Origin: Heterohyrax brucei
Taxonomy: Eukaryota > Chordata > Mammalia > Hyracoidea > Procaviidae
Direction: 5' to 3'
Assembly (NCBI GenBank): GCA_028571685.1
Contig: CM053140.1
Coordinates: 145,375,701 to 145,439,700, forward strand
Length of the DNA stretch: 64,000 nt
The notes under the pieces are model-generated. The model saw only the letters and a program-made list of their open reading frames with translations, had not been told where the DNA came from and ran no database searches. Positions within the stretch are counted from its first letter, which is position 1. The number at the start of each line of letters is the position of its first letter. Position numbers and translations under genes: made by a program. Below, piece by piece: positions 34,163 through 44,115 of this stretch.

Positions 34163-35113
34163 TTAATGATTCTGTTTTTCTGCAGAAAGAGCTTCTTTCA
34201 ATATTGCACGTAATTTTGGTTTAGTTTTCATGAAGTCTCTAAATTTCTGTTTATCTTCAAAAGTCTTAATTTCACCATTATACTTGATAGACAATTTTGC
34301 AGGATAAATAATTCTTGGATGGAAGTTTCTTTCATTCAGGGCTTTAAATGTGTCTGCCCACTGTTTTCTAGCCAGCATTGTTTCTGCAGAAAAGTCAGAT
34401 GAAAGCCTATAGGGTTTCCCTTGGAGTGTTAGCTTTGCTTTGAGCCCTGCTGCCTTCAGAAGCATCAGTTTATGTTTCATTTTATTAATCTTGATTATAT
34501 GTCTTGGTATCTTTCTTTTGGGGTCTAGCTCTTGTGGTGTTTGATAAACATCTTGGACCTATGTTCTCTTTGCTCATAATCTCAGGAAAGTTTTCTGTCA
34601 GCATCTCTACAGCAATACTCTCTATATTGTCATTGTCCCCTCTTGTTCAGGAACTCCAATTAAACATAAATTATTCCTCTTAATGGAGTCCAGCATGATT
34701 CTTAATGCTTCTTCATTTTTCTTATCTCTTATCTCTGATTTCACCTCATATATGCTGGTGTCAGTTGCTCTGTCTTCAAGGTCACTGAGTCTAACTTCTA
34801 TCTGTTCAGTCCTACTCTTTTTGCTTTGGATTGAATTATCTAAGTCTGTGATTTTTTTATTGATCTGATGCATTTCAGATCGTTGATGTTCCGTCAGTTC
34901 AAATAGCTTACTAAATTTTTTATTTTGTTCTACTGCATTGTGTTTAATCTGTAGGAGGGTTCTATACATAAATCTTTTGTACTCAACCTCCAATAGATTC
35001 AGAAAGGCTTCTTCATCTGGGAAATTTTTTCAATCCTTATTTTGGGAATTTTCTGGAGCATTTGTAGGCTGCTTCTTTAAATGATAAATTATGGTCTGCT
35101 GCCTGCATGTCAT
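34163..35113 (-). pseudogene. L1 ORF1 remnant (RNA-binding protein)
   Basis: ORF1 protein is the trimeric RNA chaperone of the L1 particle. The start is taken at 35113 because 951 bp to the stop gives about 316 codons, the usual ORF1 size and equal to the span in the copy at 55675. The N-terminal part (34622-34993) is rich in Lys/Glu/Gln heptads and looks like the coiled coil (ITDLDNSIQSKKSRTEQIEV). The C-terminal part (34163-34480) is the conserved RNA-binding region (FHPRIIYPAKLSI). At least one in-frame stop near the start and one frameshift between the two parts make it non-functional. Confidence 0.88.
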
Positions 35114-35176
35114 CTAGACATTTCTCAGGTACTGGTTATCTGCATGTTATCTAGACATTTCTCTGGTATTGGTTCT
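35103..35176. repeat. 37-bp tandem duplication at the L1 ORF1 start
   Basis: 'ctgcatgtcatctagacatt' opens the first unit at 35103-35139 and a near-identical unit follows at 35140-35176. It spans the presumed ORF1 start codon of the minus-strand L1. Confidence 0.92.
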
Positions 35177-35814
35177 AAGACAATTGCTCATCACCAGCTG
35201 TCTCTAATACTCTAGTGATTTGCCACAGGTGGACTCTCTGGGGTGGAAGACTCTGCTTATTGGGTGGCAAAGAGGCTACCCTACTTATGGAGAAACGGGG
35301 CTGTCAGCCAACCCTACAATGTGGGTCAGAGAAGGGTAGGAAGAAAATATGCCAGGCCTCTCAACAGACCGTTAAAAGATGGCACTGTAGACACACATTC
35401 CCTCATTTCCCTCAGAGAACTAAGGCCTGGATGATATTTGTATAGAGCCCTGACCATTTGGGGAGCCCTAGGACATAGCATATTTGACTAGGCACCAGTA
35501 TCAGACTAATCTTCCCCTCTCAAAAACAAGCCAGCAGCCATCTGACCTCCACTTCTGCTGTTTCATGGTATCAGAGAACTGTAGCTTCTGCGAACGGCTG
35601 GTAATGTACTTTCATTACCCTCTGGAAGGTCTGCTGCTCCTGACTGCCTGTTCAGGCCAGCATGTTGGACAGCTCCTAGTTCAACATCTGGACAGCTCCC
35701 CACATAGAAGTGAAGTTTATGTTTAAGGCTGAGAGGCCTACATGTTTGCCTGGAGATCTGAATAAACTTTATAAACTGTTAGACATAATAAATGCTCATA
35801 TTTGTTTAACTAAT

Positions 35815-36015
35815 TTAATATATGCTTCCCTGATTTATAGTACATAAAATATGCGACTGTAATCATTTTTTAAGAATAGCATTCAATAGTGCTAAGCAAT
35901 TTACAACTTTTGTGTAACCATCACCAGTATCTATTTCTAGAACATTTCATCATCCTAGGCAGAAACTCTGTATCCATCCAGCAATAACTCCCCATCCTAC
36001 TCTTCCCTCAGTCTC
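35815..36015 (-). mobile_element. Old LINE-1 3'UTR fragment
   Basis: 'tgtgtaaccatcaccagtat', 'ctagaacatttcatcatcct' and 'ctctgtatccatccagcaat' are reversed landmarks of an old L1M-type 3'UTR. Confidence 0.8.
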
Positions 36016-36067
36016 TTGTTTCCATTGTTAGTTGTCATCACATTGGCTCCAACTTGTGATGAACCTA

Positions 36068-36623
36068 CGTAGTCTGACAATTAAGTCTGCAAACTTAATT
36101 GTTCTAAATGCCACATACCTCATTGCTGAATATCACTACGGTCACCGTTGAAGTACTTCCCTGGGTAAGCTATGCACCAGTCCTGTGTCTAGTCCACCCT
36201 TCAAAGCAATTTTGGAACTCCTTCTGGTACAGCCATCAGCGCTCAGTGGCATTGTGGCAAGTGCATGAACTTAATTGTTGTATAGATGTCTGTGGGTGAT
36301 TTTTAAATCAATAATTATATTAGAACATGCTTCTTACTCACCTGATCTGGCACCCAGTGCCTTTTTTCTTTACTCAAAGATAAAGGAAACATTGAAAGGA
36401 AGACATTTTGGTGACATTCAGGACGTCTTGTGTAATATGACAAAAGCTCTGATGCCCATTCCAGAAAAAGAGTTCCAAAATTGCTTTGGAGGGAGGACTA
36501 GGCACTGGCTTTGGCTCATAGCTTCCCAAGAGAAATACTTCAAAGGTGACCATAGTGATATTTAGCAATGAAGTATGTAGCACTTTTTCTAGGATGAGTT
36601 CACAAACTTTTTGTCAGACCTCA
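36068..36623 (+). mobile_element. Mariner, complete non-autonomous copy with long inverted arms
   Basis: A 556-bp element flanked by TA on both sides (36066-36067 and 36624-36625), with terminal repeats 'gtctgacaattaag' and 'ttgtcagacctca'. The left arm (36100-36245) is the reverse complement of the right arm (36460-36595), far longer than the ~30 bp terminal repeats usual for mariners. The middle and right part (36290-36520) encode the end of a mariner transposase, including HASYSPDLAPSAFFL with the last catalytic Asp of the D,D34D triad. The N-terminal two thirds of the gene are missing, so it could only move with help from a full-length relative. Confidence 0.88.
36275..36565 (+). pseudogene. 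Mariner transposase C-terminal remnant
   Basis: The 96-codon frame reads SPDLAPSAFFLYSKIKETLKG and IPEKEFQNCF, which match the catalytic-core end and C-terminal tail of mariner transposases. The first two acidic catalytic residues and the helix-turn-helix region are absent. The same coding segment lies on the opposite strand at 26143-26335. Confidence 0.85.
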
Positions 36624-37039
36624 TATGTATAACAAAACAAAATGTTGCCCAATCTTTCATCATGATCACTGGTATGTTTGAGTCCATTGTTGTGGCTTTT
36701 AAGTTAATCCATCTTAGTGGAGGTTTCCCTTGTTTTTACTGGTCCTCTGCTTTAGTAAACATGGTGTTCTTTTCTATAAAAGATGGTCTTTCCTAATATG
36801 TCCAAAGTAAGCAGCCTAACTCTCACCATTATCTCTTCCTGGGAGCATTCTGGATGTATTTCTTCAAAGATCAATTGTTCATTCTTCTGGAAGTCCATGA
36901 TATATTCAATGTTCTTTGTCAGCACCACAATTTGAATTCATCAGTTCTTCTTCGGTCTTTATTTTTTAGTGTCCAGCTTTGGCACGTGTGAGGTGATTGG
37001 AAATATCATTGTTTGGTAAGTTATGTTTTATTTATGTCA

Positions 37040-37165
37040 CTATGCACGTGATCTATTAGATCCTCTCAACAGTTTTGTAAAGAATGAAATATTCACCATG
37101 TTTTAAGGGAGAGAAGACAAGGCTTATAAAGTCTGAGTGTTTTGATCAAAGTTGTCCTGATTCTA
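37040..37165 (+). mobile_element. MIR SINE fragment
   Basis: 'gatcctctcaacagttttgt' (consensus ATCCTCACAACAACCCT) is followed in MIR order by 'ccatgttttaagggagagaa', 'gacaaggcttataaagtctg' and 'gttgtcctgattctaagcag'. Diverged. Confidence 0.6.
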
Positions 37166-38094
37166 AGCAGAAGGTAGAAAAACAGATTAATCCAGGGGCC
37201 CACAGTTCAAAGACATGCTTTTGGCCCTTTTGCCAAAGACTGGTGAGAGAACACAAAAGGCAGTGTGTTAGGTTCATAAGCCTGTGAAAACATGATTCAT
37301 TGAATTTTTTTCAATGAATTTTTCAAAGTCAAATAGATCAGATTAATTTTAGCATTATAATTGAATTTGTTGACCCTGATTTTGAGCTCTTGCTTTCTCA
37401 TACCAAATTATGTTTTTATTTGGGCAACAATGTAAACAGCAAAGCTAAACAATATATTTAGTATTGATAAAAAATACTTAACTAGCCACTGAGTCTCTCT
37501 CTCATTTTGATTTTACTTCATTATTTGCTTATAGGTTGCCTTTGTATGGTTTAAAATGTAGTCTTATTTCTCTTCTAGATACCAAAACTTTCTTTTTTCT
37601 TTAGAACAATAGTGTCAGAATTACGTAAATTATCCCTGTCCTGGTCTGTTTATCTTCCTTGGTAACTTTCACTTAGCCAAATGGTCCTTATTGCTGTTCA
37701 CCAGAACTGCTCAGTAATCACTGGAAATGCCAATCTAGTTCTTCTACCATCCTCTCCTTCTTCTCAGAAGTCGGCAACAAAACCTAAGCTTTAAGCCCTA
37801 GCTACTGTTTATCAGTTGTCCAAGCTAGAACAAGAGGTTTTAGTTTTATAAGCTTTATTTTCTGATTATTAAAAAGAGAACTGAACTAAAAGCTTTTCAA
37901 GGGGTCTTTTAGAACTAATAATGTATAACATTAATCCTTGACTTTGTATATCAGAGAGAAAAAAATGTTCAAAATAGGTTGAAAGACAGGTTTTTAAGTT
38001 AAAATTCTCTTTCTCCTTTTACACAAATGCTCAAAATAAGAACTTGTCAAGTACTATGGCCCACCTTTCTCCTGGATTTCTACTCAAAATAACC
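37166..38094. other. Unassigned AT-rich sequence
   Basis: No recognised gene or repeat. A small inverted repeat 'cattgaa..ttcaatg' lies near 37297-37315. Confidence 0.4.
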
Positions 38095-38335
38095 TCTTTC
38101 CATCACAGTCCAGTCTCATGACCCTGCCTCATTTTTCATTCATAGCACTTAACATCACCTGACTGGTTATACATTTATTCACACATTTGTTTATTGTCTA
38201 TCTCCCAGCATTTCACACTAGAACATAAGTTCCATGAACATAGATTACTTTGTCACTTTTATCAACGGTTGTATCCTTAATGTCTTAAATACCTGCCTAC
38301 GAGGCAATAAATAACAGCCTAGACTGAATAGCATC
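38095..38335 (+). mobile_element. LINE-2 3' end
   Basis: 'cactagaacataagttccat' and 'gaacatagattactttgtca' follow the L2 consensus (CTAGAATGTAAGCTCCATGAGGGCAG...TTTGTC), ending in 'gaggcaataaataacag'. L2 is an ancient mammal-wide LINE; only the 3' end is present. Confidence 0.78.
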
Positions 38336-39295
38336 TCATTTCAAGTTTAGAAAGAGTATATTCATGCTTCAGCATGAGAAATCAGATGGCTCTTACTATT
38401 AAGATGAGCCTTATCAAGAAGTGGCACAGTCCAGGAAAGAGCCCTCCAATTTAAAGATTCAGAAACCATATTGAATCACCTCACTTGAAGTTTATTAAAA
38501 TTAGAGGAACCAACACAAACCCAATTTCATGAGTAACTGATTAACAAACTACAATTATAAATTCATGACGTGCAATGAAGGACTCCCATCATGTATGTGG
38601 CTGGGATTTCTGTTGTTTCTGATGGGTGGAATTTAGCCTAAATCAGTAAGTCTAGGAATATCCCTAGTTTGCAATATCCAACATTCTTAGACTAAATCTA
38701 GACTGGCTATCTATGAGATATTTTTCAAATCCAGTCTTTAAAGAGCAATAATATCATTTTCTTCAAATTACAAATCTGACTATTTACTTTCCTGTTTAAA
38801 ACTTAGGATTTCTCTTCACTTTTTGGAGTAAACACTAATTTCTTTAGCATGGCATGCAGAGATAGCCTCAAGTTAGGTAAAATTGGACTGTGAAATAACG
38901 TGTCTTTTTACTTAAGCTTCTATGCTTGCATTTTCAGAATAATTCAGTAAGGAAAACACTTACTAGACTACTCATAAACATACCAAAACTATTTACACTA
39001 AAAATAAAGAATTCTGTCGTATTAGGGCAAATAGTTTGCTTTAAATTATTTTTCTTTATGTTGGTCAGTTTAGCAGAGGTTAAAATGTATGTGGTCTGGT
39101 ATGACAGATGTATATATTCTTAATATTTAAGTGTTTACAGGGCTGCTCACTCAGTTATTCAATTAGTTATCCAATTGTCTCCTAAGTGAAATCCTTTAAC
39201 CCTACTCTAGAATGCTAGCAGAGAACCATTTCTTTTATTTGGAAATGTAATTTACAAAAATAATTAAAAATTCCTCAGCATAATTAAGGACATAT
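38336..39295. other. Unassigned AT-rich sequence
   Basis: No recognised gene or repeat. The frame at 38926-39123 has no domain. Confidence 0.4.
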
Positions 39296-39344
39296 ATGCA
39301 AAACAAGCATGGCACCTGGCTTAGCTTGGCATGCAAAACAAGCA
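39296..39344 (+). mobile_element. Tail-only SINE micro-insertion with 14-bp target duplication
   Basis: The perfect repeat 'atgcaaaacaagca' at 39296-39309 and 39331-39344 encloses only 21 bp, 'tggcacctggcttagcttgg' plus c. That insert matches the GGCACTTGGCTTGGC-type SINE 3' terminus seen at 33231, 40257 and 52121. The layout is that of a target-primed insertion cut short after about 20 bp. Confidence 0.72.
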
Positions 39345-39354
39345 GCTAATATTT

Positions 39355-39490
39355 TTCTGAACAGAGAAGGATCGAGAGCATTCCCCTTGAGAATGGAAGC
39401 AAAGATGAGGATGCCCTTTATCACCACTCTTATTCAGTATTATATTGAAAGTCCTAGCTAGAGAAATAAGGCAGCGTCTTATTTGATGAC
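39355..39490 (+). mobile_element. L1 ORF2 reverse transcriptase fragment
   Basis: 'gatgaggatgccctttatca' and 'attgaaagtcctagctagag' encode the conserved RT stretch QGCPLSPLLF...EVLARAI in degraded form. It joins directly to the 3' module that follows. No other part of ORF2 is present. Confidence 0.75.
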
Positions 39491-39509
39491 AGTAGCTGGG
39501 GTATAAATA

Positions 39510-40195
39510 GCTTCTGAACAGTCATCAAAGATACAACTTATCGGTCTCTACTTTGATGGCACAGAAGAGAATGAAAAAAAATCAAAGGCTCAAAAAAGAA
39601 TCTAGTCCACAGGACTAATAGCTCACACATACCACAACCTCTTCTAATCTGAGACTGAAAGAACTAGATGGTACCTAGTCACCACTACTAACTGTTTTGA
39701 ACAGGAACATAATAGAAGGTTCTGGATAAAATGGGAGAAAAATGTAGAACAAAACTCAAAATTTCTAAAAAGAAAAAACAACACAGACCTACTAGATGAT
39801 TAGAAACTACAGGAACTCCTGAGGTTACTGCCCTAAGATGCCCCTTGAACTTGGAATTGAACCTATTTCAGCAGGTCTCCTTTCAGTCAAATGATAGATC
39901 GGCTTATAAAATAAGAACTATCATCCATGAGTAAAGTAATGTCCTAAACAATTAATTGTGTGAGACTGAACAGTCAACAGTGAACCAAAATCAGTGATGA
40001 CAAGGCAATGAGGGAAAGGGAGACTAGATCAGTGGAAACAGAACAAACAGAATGGAAATAATGAGATAAATAATGAGAATGCTAACACCTCATAAAAATT
40101 GTAACTGACGATACACAAAAATTTGTATAAAAATTTTTAATGAAGCACTTAATTTTCTATGTAAACTTTCACCTAAAACATAATACAATATTATT
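39510..40195 (+). mobile_element. L1-type 3' module, copy 1
   Basis: This shares an ordered series of motifs with 42787-43338 and partly with 52400-52722: 'actagatggtacctagtcac', 'tctggataaaatgggagaaa', 'actcctgaggttactgccct', 'agcaggtctcctttcagtca' and an end of 'tttcacctaaaacataatac' type. The 'agatggtgcc..gccaccacc' motif also occurs in the regular L1 3'UTR (46190, 61325), so this is probably a divergent L1 3'UTR. It follows an L1 RT fragment here. Confidence 0.68.
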
Positions 40196-40256
40196 TTAAA
40201 ACATGATTGAGCAAGTGAATACAGAAACTATTTGAAATAAAATGTTAGAGTAAAAA

Positions 40257-40298
40257 GCCAAATTCTATCGAGTTGGATCTGACTCAACGGCACTTGGC
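40257..40298 (+). repeat. SINE 3' tail fragment forming a 42-bp imperfect palindrome
   Basis: The segment begins gccaaattctatcgagttgg and ends gactcaacggcacttggc. The right half is a SINE 3' tail of the GGCACTTGGC type. The whole segment pairs with itself around a central GATC, with four mismatches and three G-T pairs. Confidence 0.65.
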
Positions 40299-40959
40299 AT
40301 AAAGTCTGTGTATTATATTTTGAATGTATCCCTACACATAAAAGTAAACTTACACACAACCACATCTTCTAATCTTTTTTTTCATGTGGTTATTTTAAGC
40401 ACAGTTAAGAAGTGTGAGCTATTTCTTCATGGGTTATTTTATTAAATGATTAAGGAGATCAAGTAATAAAATGCTAGTATTTTTGATAAGTTGGTCACTG
40501 GGGTAGGAATTTCAAATGATAAATGAACAAATCTGTGAGATATTTATCCATATTTTTTGTATTTCTGTTAATAGCAGCTTTGAAATTTACTTAGTCTATA
40601 GCTGAAGTTTTAATATGAGCCTGAGCTACCACATTAGCAATATCAAAGCAATTCTCAGAGCTATAGATCTTTATTTATTTATTTATTTAGAAGATGAAAA
40701 GAGTTTTTATGCAGTATTTCCTCTTATGTTGGACTCTGTCTAATTCTGACTACTAGATAATATTCATGATTACCTAAGACATTTGATGCTTCTCATGATA
40801 TGCTATACATAAGAATACTTGCTCTCTTATACTTAGGATTTACTTTATTCAAAATGCCTTGATAAGTCATTAGTTTTGGCAAATCTATAGAAAAATCCTG
40901 TGTGTAACTTTCTTCTTCCTTTGACGCTTTCTGTGTGACTTAATATTTTCCCCACAGAA
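40299..40959. other. Unassigned AT-rich sequence
   Basis: No recognised element apart from a short TTTA run at 40673-40692. Confidence 0.4.
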
Positions 40960-42128
40960 TCCTTCACTATTACAACTCAAGGCCTGAATTTATTCTTCAT
41001 TTCTTTCCCCTTGAGAAAGGCAGAGCTTATCCTTCTCTTTCGGTTTTCTATCTCCAGCTCTTTGCGATGTCATCATAATACTTGATTTTTGGCAGCAGCC
41101 CTTTGAAGCCACTTGTTCAGTTCTTTTCCTAATCGATTCTTCCTTTTTCCTTTGGCTACTTAGTGTTCAGGAGGAAGTTTCAGAATTTCTTCTGATACCC
41201 ATTTGAGTCTTTTCTCTTACTCCTATCTTTTTAGTGACCTCTTACTTTCTTCATGCGTGATGACCTTATTGTCATTCCACAGCTTGTCTGGTCTTCACGT
41301 TCAGTGCATAGTATCTATTCCTGAGATGGCCTCTAAGCTTAGGTGACAGATACTCAAAGTCATACTTCGGCTCTCAAAGTCTCATATTCTTATTCTTCGC
41401 TTTCAACTTGAACTGACGTAGAAGTAATTGATAATCTTTTCTACAATCAGACCCTGACCTTGTTGTGACTGATGATGTTGGGGTTTTCCATTGTTTCTTT
41501 CCACTGAGGTTGTCTATTTGGTTTCTGCGTATTCCATCTGGTGAAGTTCATGTATATAGTTGCTATTTATATTGGTGGAAAAGATATTTGCAGTAAAGAA
41601 GGTCTTGCAAAATTCTATCAAGCACTCTCCAACAATGTTTTATCACACAGCCATGTTTTCTAAATGTCAATCATTTTTTGTTTCTAGCTTTCACATTCCA
41701 ATCATCAATATTTACCAGTGCATCCTGATTACATGTTCAATTTATTTCAGACTGAAGAAACCGATAAGAGTGTTCGTTTCCTTCATCTTTGGCCTCAGTG
41801 TTTAGAGTATAAATTTAAATAATAGTGATACTGTCGGTCTTCTTTGTAGGTGTACTGATATTAACCTATCACTGACAGTGCTGTACTTCAGGATAGATCT
41901 TGAGATGTTCCTTTTAATAACGAATGCAGTGCCATTTCTCTTCAAGTTATCCCCAGCATAGTAAACTATGTGATTGTCTGATTCAAAATGGTAGGTACCA
42001 GTCCATTTGGGTTCCTTAATGCCTAGGACATCAGTGTGTTATGTTTCATTTCTGACAATTTCCATTTTGCTTAGATTCATTTGTTATACATTCCACATTC
42101 CAATTAATGGATATTTGCAGCTATTTCT
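40960..42128 (-). mobile_element. RTE endonuclease half, inverted
   Basis: On the minus strand this encodes a decayed RTE apurinic-type endonuclease and the linker after it. The start is near 42100. EPKWTGTYHFESDNHIVYYA lies near 42010-41950, followed by GDNLKRNGTAFVIKRN and, near 41450, the degraded end of the nuclease domain ('gattatcaattacttctacg'). The order shows the 5' end of the element facing right. It abuts an RTE RT half on the plus strand at about 42130, so the pair forms a 5'-inverted insertion. No frame is intact. Confidence 0.82.
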
Positions 42129-42786
42129 CCTCATTTTGAAAGGTATTATCTGACTAGGAACCAACAGTACTGAAGTCCAAGCTGTACTGAGAGCATTAGC
42201 TAAAAACAAGGCTCCAGAAATTGATGGACTATCAACTGACATTGTTCAACAAATAGATGCAGCATTGAAAGTGCTCACTGTTCTATGCCAAGAAATTTGG
42301 AAGATGTCTACCTGGGCAATCAACTGGAAGAGATCCGTATTTGTGCCTATTCCAAGAAAAGGCAATCCAACTAAATGTGGAAATTATCAAACAGTATCAT
42401 TAATATCACACACAAGTGAAATTTTGTGGAAGAGCATACAAAAGCAGTTGCAGCAGTGTAATTTCCAGAAACTCCGGTAGGATTCAGAAGAGGATGTGCA
42501 AGGAGAGCTATCATCATTAACGTCAGATGAGTCCCGGATGAAAGCAGAGTATACCAGAAGGATGTTTACCTCTGTTTTACTCACTATGCAAAGGGATTCA
42601 ACTGAGTGGATCATAACAAATTATGGACAGCATTGGGAAGAATGGGAACTACAGAATTCTTAATTGTTCCGACAAGGAAACTGTACGTAGATCAAGCAGT
42701 AGTTGTTCAGACAGAACAAGGGGATACTGTACGGTTTAAAGTCATGAAAGATGTGTATCAGGTTGTGTTCTTTCACTACACCTTTT
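42129..42786 (+). mobile_element. RTE reverse transcriptase half
   Basis: A plus-strand RTE relic. 42265-42480 reads CQEIWKMSTWAINWKRSVFV, then PIPRKGNPTKCGNYQTVSLI, the first conserved RT blocks of RTE/BovB. 42606-42881 begins MDHNKLWTALGRMGTTEF, the next block. The match stops at about 42786, before the catalytic Y/F-ADD box. From there the DNA belongs to the L1-type 3' module. Confidence 0.85.
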
Positions 42787-43338
42787 GGGAGCAAAGAGGA
42801 ATGAAGAAAACTAAAGTTACAAGACAAAGATTAGTCCAAAGGACTAATGGACCACATCTACCACAGACTCTACCAGATTAAGTTCAGTGCAACTAGATGG
42901 TGCTTGGCTACCACCGCTGAGTGCTCTGACCAGGATCGCAGTAGAGAATTCTGGACAGAGTTGGAGAAAAAGGTAGGACAAAATTCTACCTCTTTATCAT
43001 AAAATATCCAGACTTACTGGCCTGACAGAGACTGGAGTAACTCTGAGAGTACTGCCCCAGATACCTTTTTAGCTCAGTAATAAAGTCACTTCTGAGGTTC
43101 ACTGTTCAGTCAAAGATTAGATAAGCCCATAAAACAAAGGGAGACCAAAGAGGCACATCATCCCAGTGGCAAGGACTAAAAGGAAAGAAGGATTAGGAAA
43201 GTCAGTAACAAGGGACCCCAGTTCAACAATGGAGAGTGTTGACACATCTTGGAGCTGTTAATCAATGTCATGGAATAATACATGTACTGTTTAATGAAAG
43301 ATTTGTTTGATCTCTAAACCTTCTAAAGTACAATAAAA
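42787..43338 (+). mobile_element. L1-type 3' module, copy 2
   Basis: Collinear with 39560-40195: 'agattagtccaaaggactaa', 'aactagatggtgcttggcta', 'tctggacagagttggagaaa', 'agtcacttctgaggttcact' and the end 'ttctaaagtacaataaaaaa', which contains AATAAA and a short A-run. Its 5' partner is the RTE RT half, unlike copy 1. Confidence 0.7.
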
Positions 43339-43600
43339 AAAGAAAGAAGGTATGTATCACTTGGATGAAAATTATATTCTTTATATATTTTACATTTAAG
43401 TAGTATTTGAAATCAAATTTGACCATATACTTTTAAATGTTTCAGTAATATCTAATGTCAGTACTAAACACCATGAGGTTAAAATGACTTAAATGACAAT
43501 AGCATATATCAAATAAATAAAAATATAAGTTTTTTACCCCACCCTCCAACAACAAGTAGGATCAATTTAGGAAATGAACTTACTTTGAAAGAATTTTTTT
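43339..43600. other. Unassigned sequence
   Basis: No recognised element. Confidence 0.4.
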
Positions 43601-43722
43601 TAAGAAGACTCTATGGGACAGAGGAGAACTATCTTGTAGTGTTTCCAAGGAGTTGCTGGTGGGCTTGAACTGCTGACCTTTTGGTTAGCAGTTGAATTCT
43701 TAACCACTATCCTACCAGTACA
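43601..43722 (-). mobile_element. AfroSINE lacking its 3' tail
   Basis: Reversed copy from 'ctctatgggacagaggagaa' through 'gtgtttccaaggagttgctg' and 'cttgaactgctgaccttttg' to 'taaccactatcctaccag'. The distal ~40 bp of the 3' end are missing. Confidence 0.9.
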
Positions 43723-44115
43723 TTTCAATTCATAGAAATTGAATTTCAATTAAAATCTTCCCATTTTTAAAGAGCCTAAGATATTTATACAACATTTTAC
43801 AGAATATGACAACAAAGCTAAGAAATGTAGCTAATTAATTCCACACATTTCACATTTACATCCCAAACTGGCACAAAGTGCTCCTCTCTAGTTGTGTCCA
43901 GTCTGTGATTAAGAACTAATCAACAGCCTAAAGATGTTAGCAAAACATCTTAGCACCAAAAAGAAAAAAAAAAAAAAAAACAGCTTTTCTTTATTTCCCA
44001 GTCTACAAGGACCCTGCACACCCTCAGCTTTCTGCTATACCTGTCTTGGATATTGGTTTACCTTCTAATTTTGGTTACCTATCTAATGTCTGATTGTGGT
44101 CATATTGTGGTCATA
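43723..44115. other. Unassigned sequence with poly-A
   Basis: AT-rich DNA with an A-run of 18 at about 43963-43980. A very weak MIR-like similarity near 43770-43890 was not strong enough to call. Confidence 0.35.

Larger units (their letters stand above)
29720..35760 (-). mobile_element. LINE-1 relic E, nearly full length
   Basis: On the minus strand the element runs 5'UTR (about 35760-35114), ORF1 (35113-34163), spacer, ORF2 (about 33740-29930), then a short 3' region ending in an A-rich tail at about 29720. At ~6.0 kb it has the length of a complete L1. Its 5' and 3' untranslated parts differ from those of the copy at 54882-61823, so it belongs to another, probably older, subfamily. ORF2 holds two short SINE-tail insertions (30155-30179 and 33231-33253), and the reading frames are broken. 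It is dead but structurally whole. Confidence 0.92.
36016..37012 (-). mobile_element. RTE LINE 3' end, interrupted by a mariner
   Basis: The reversed RTE terminus ('ttgttagttgtcatcacatt', 'ggctccaacttgtgatgaac') stops at 36067. A mariner occupies 36068-36623, and the RTE resumes at 36626 with 'acaaaacaaaatgttgccca' and continues to about 37012. Landmarks are 'cctaatatgtccaaagtaag', 'tcattcttctggaagtccat' and 'tgtccagctttggcacgtgt'. Removing the mariner and one TA restores a continuous RTE. The coding frame is destroyed. Confidence 0.85.

Noticed and set aside
29720-35760. A retroviral polymerase region
   Set aside because: The endonuclease-RT order without protease, RNase H-integrase or LTRs, and the separate ORF1, identify an L1.
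43757-43930. A MIR element
   Set aside because: Only scattered matches to the MIR core; order and spacing are not convincing.
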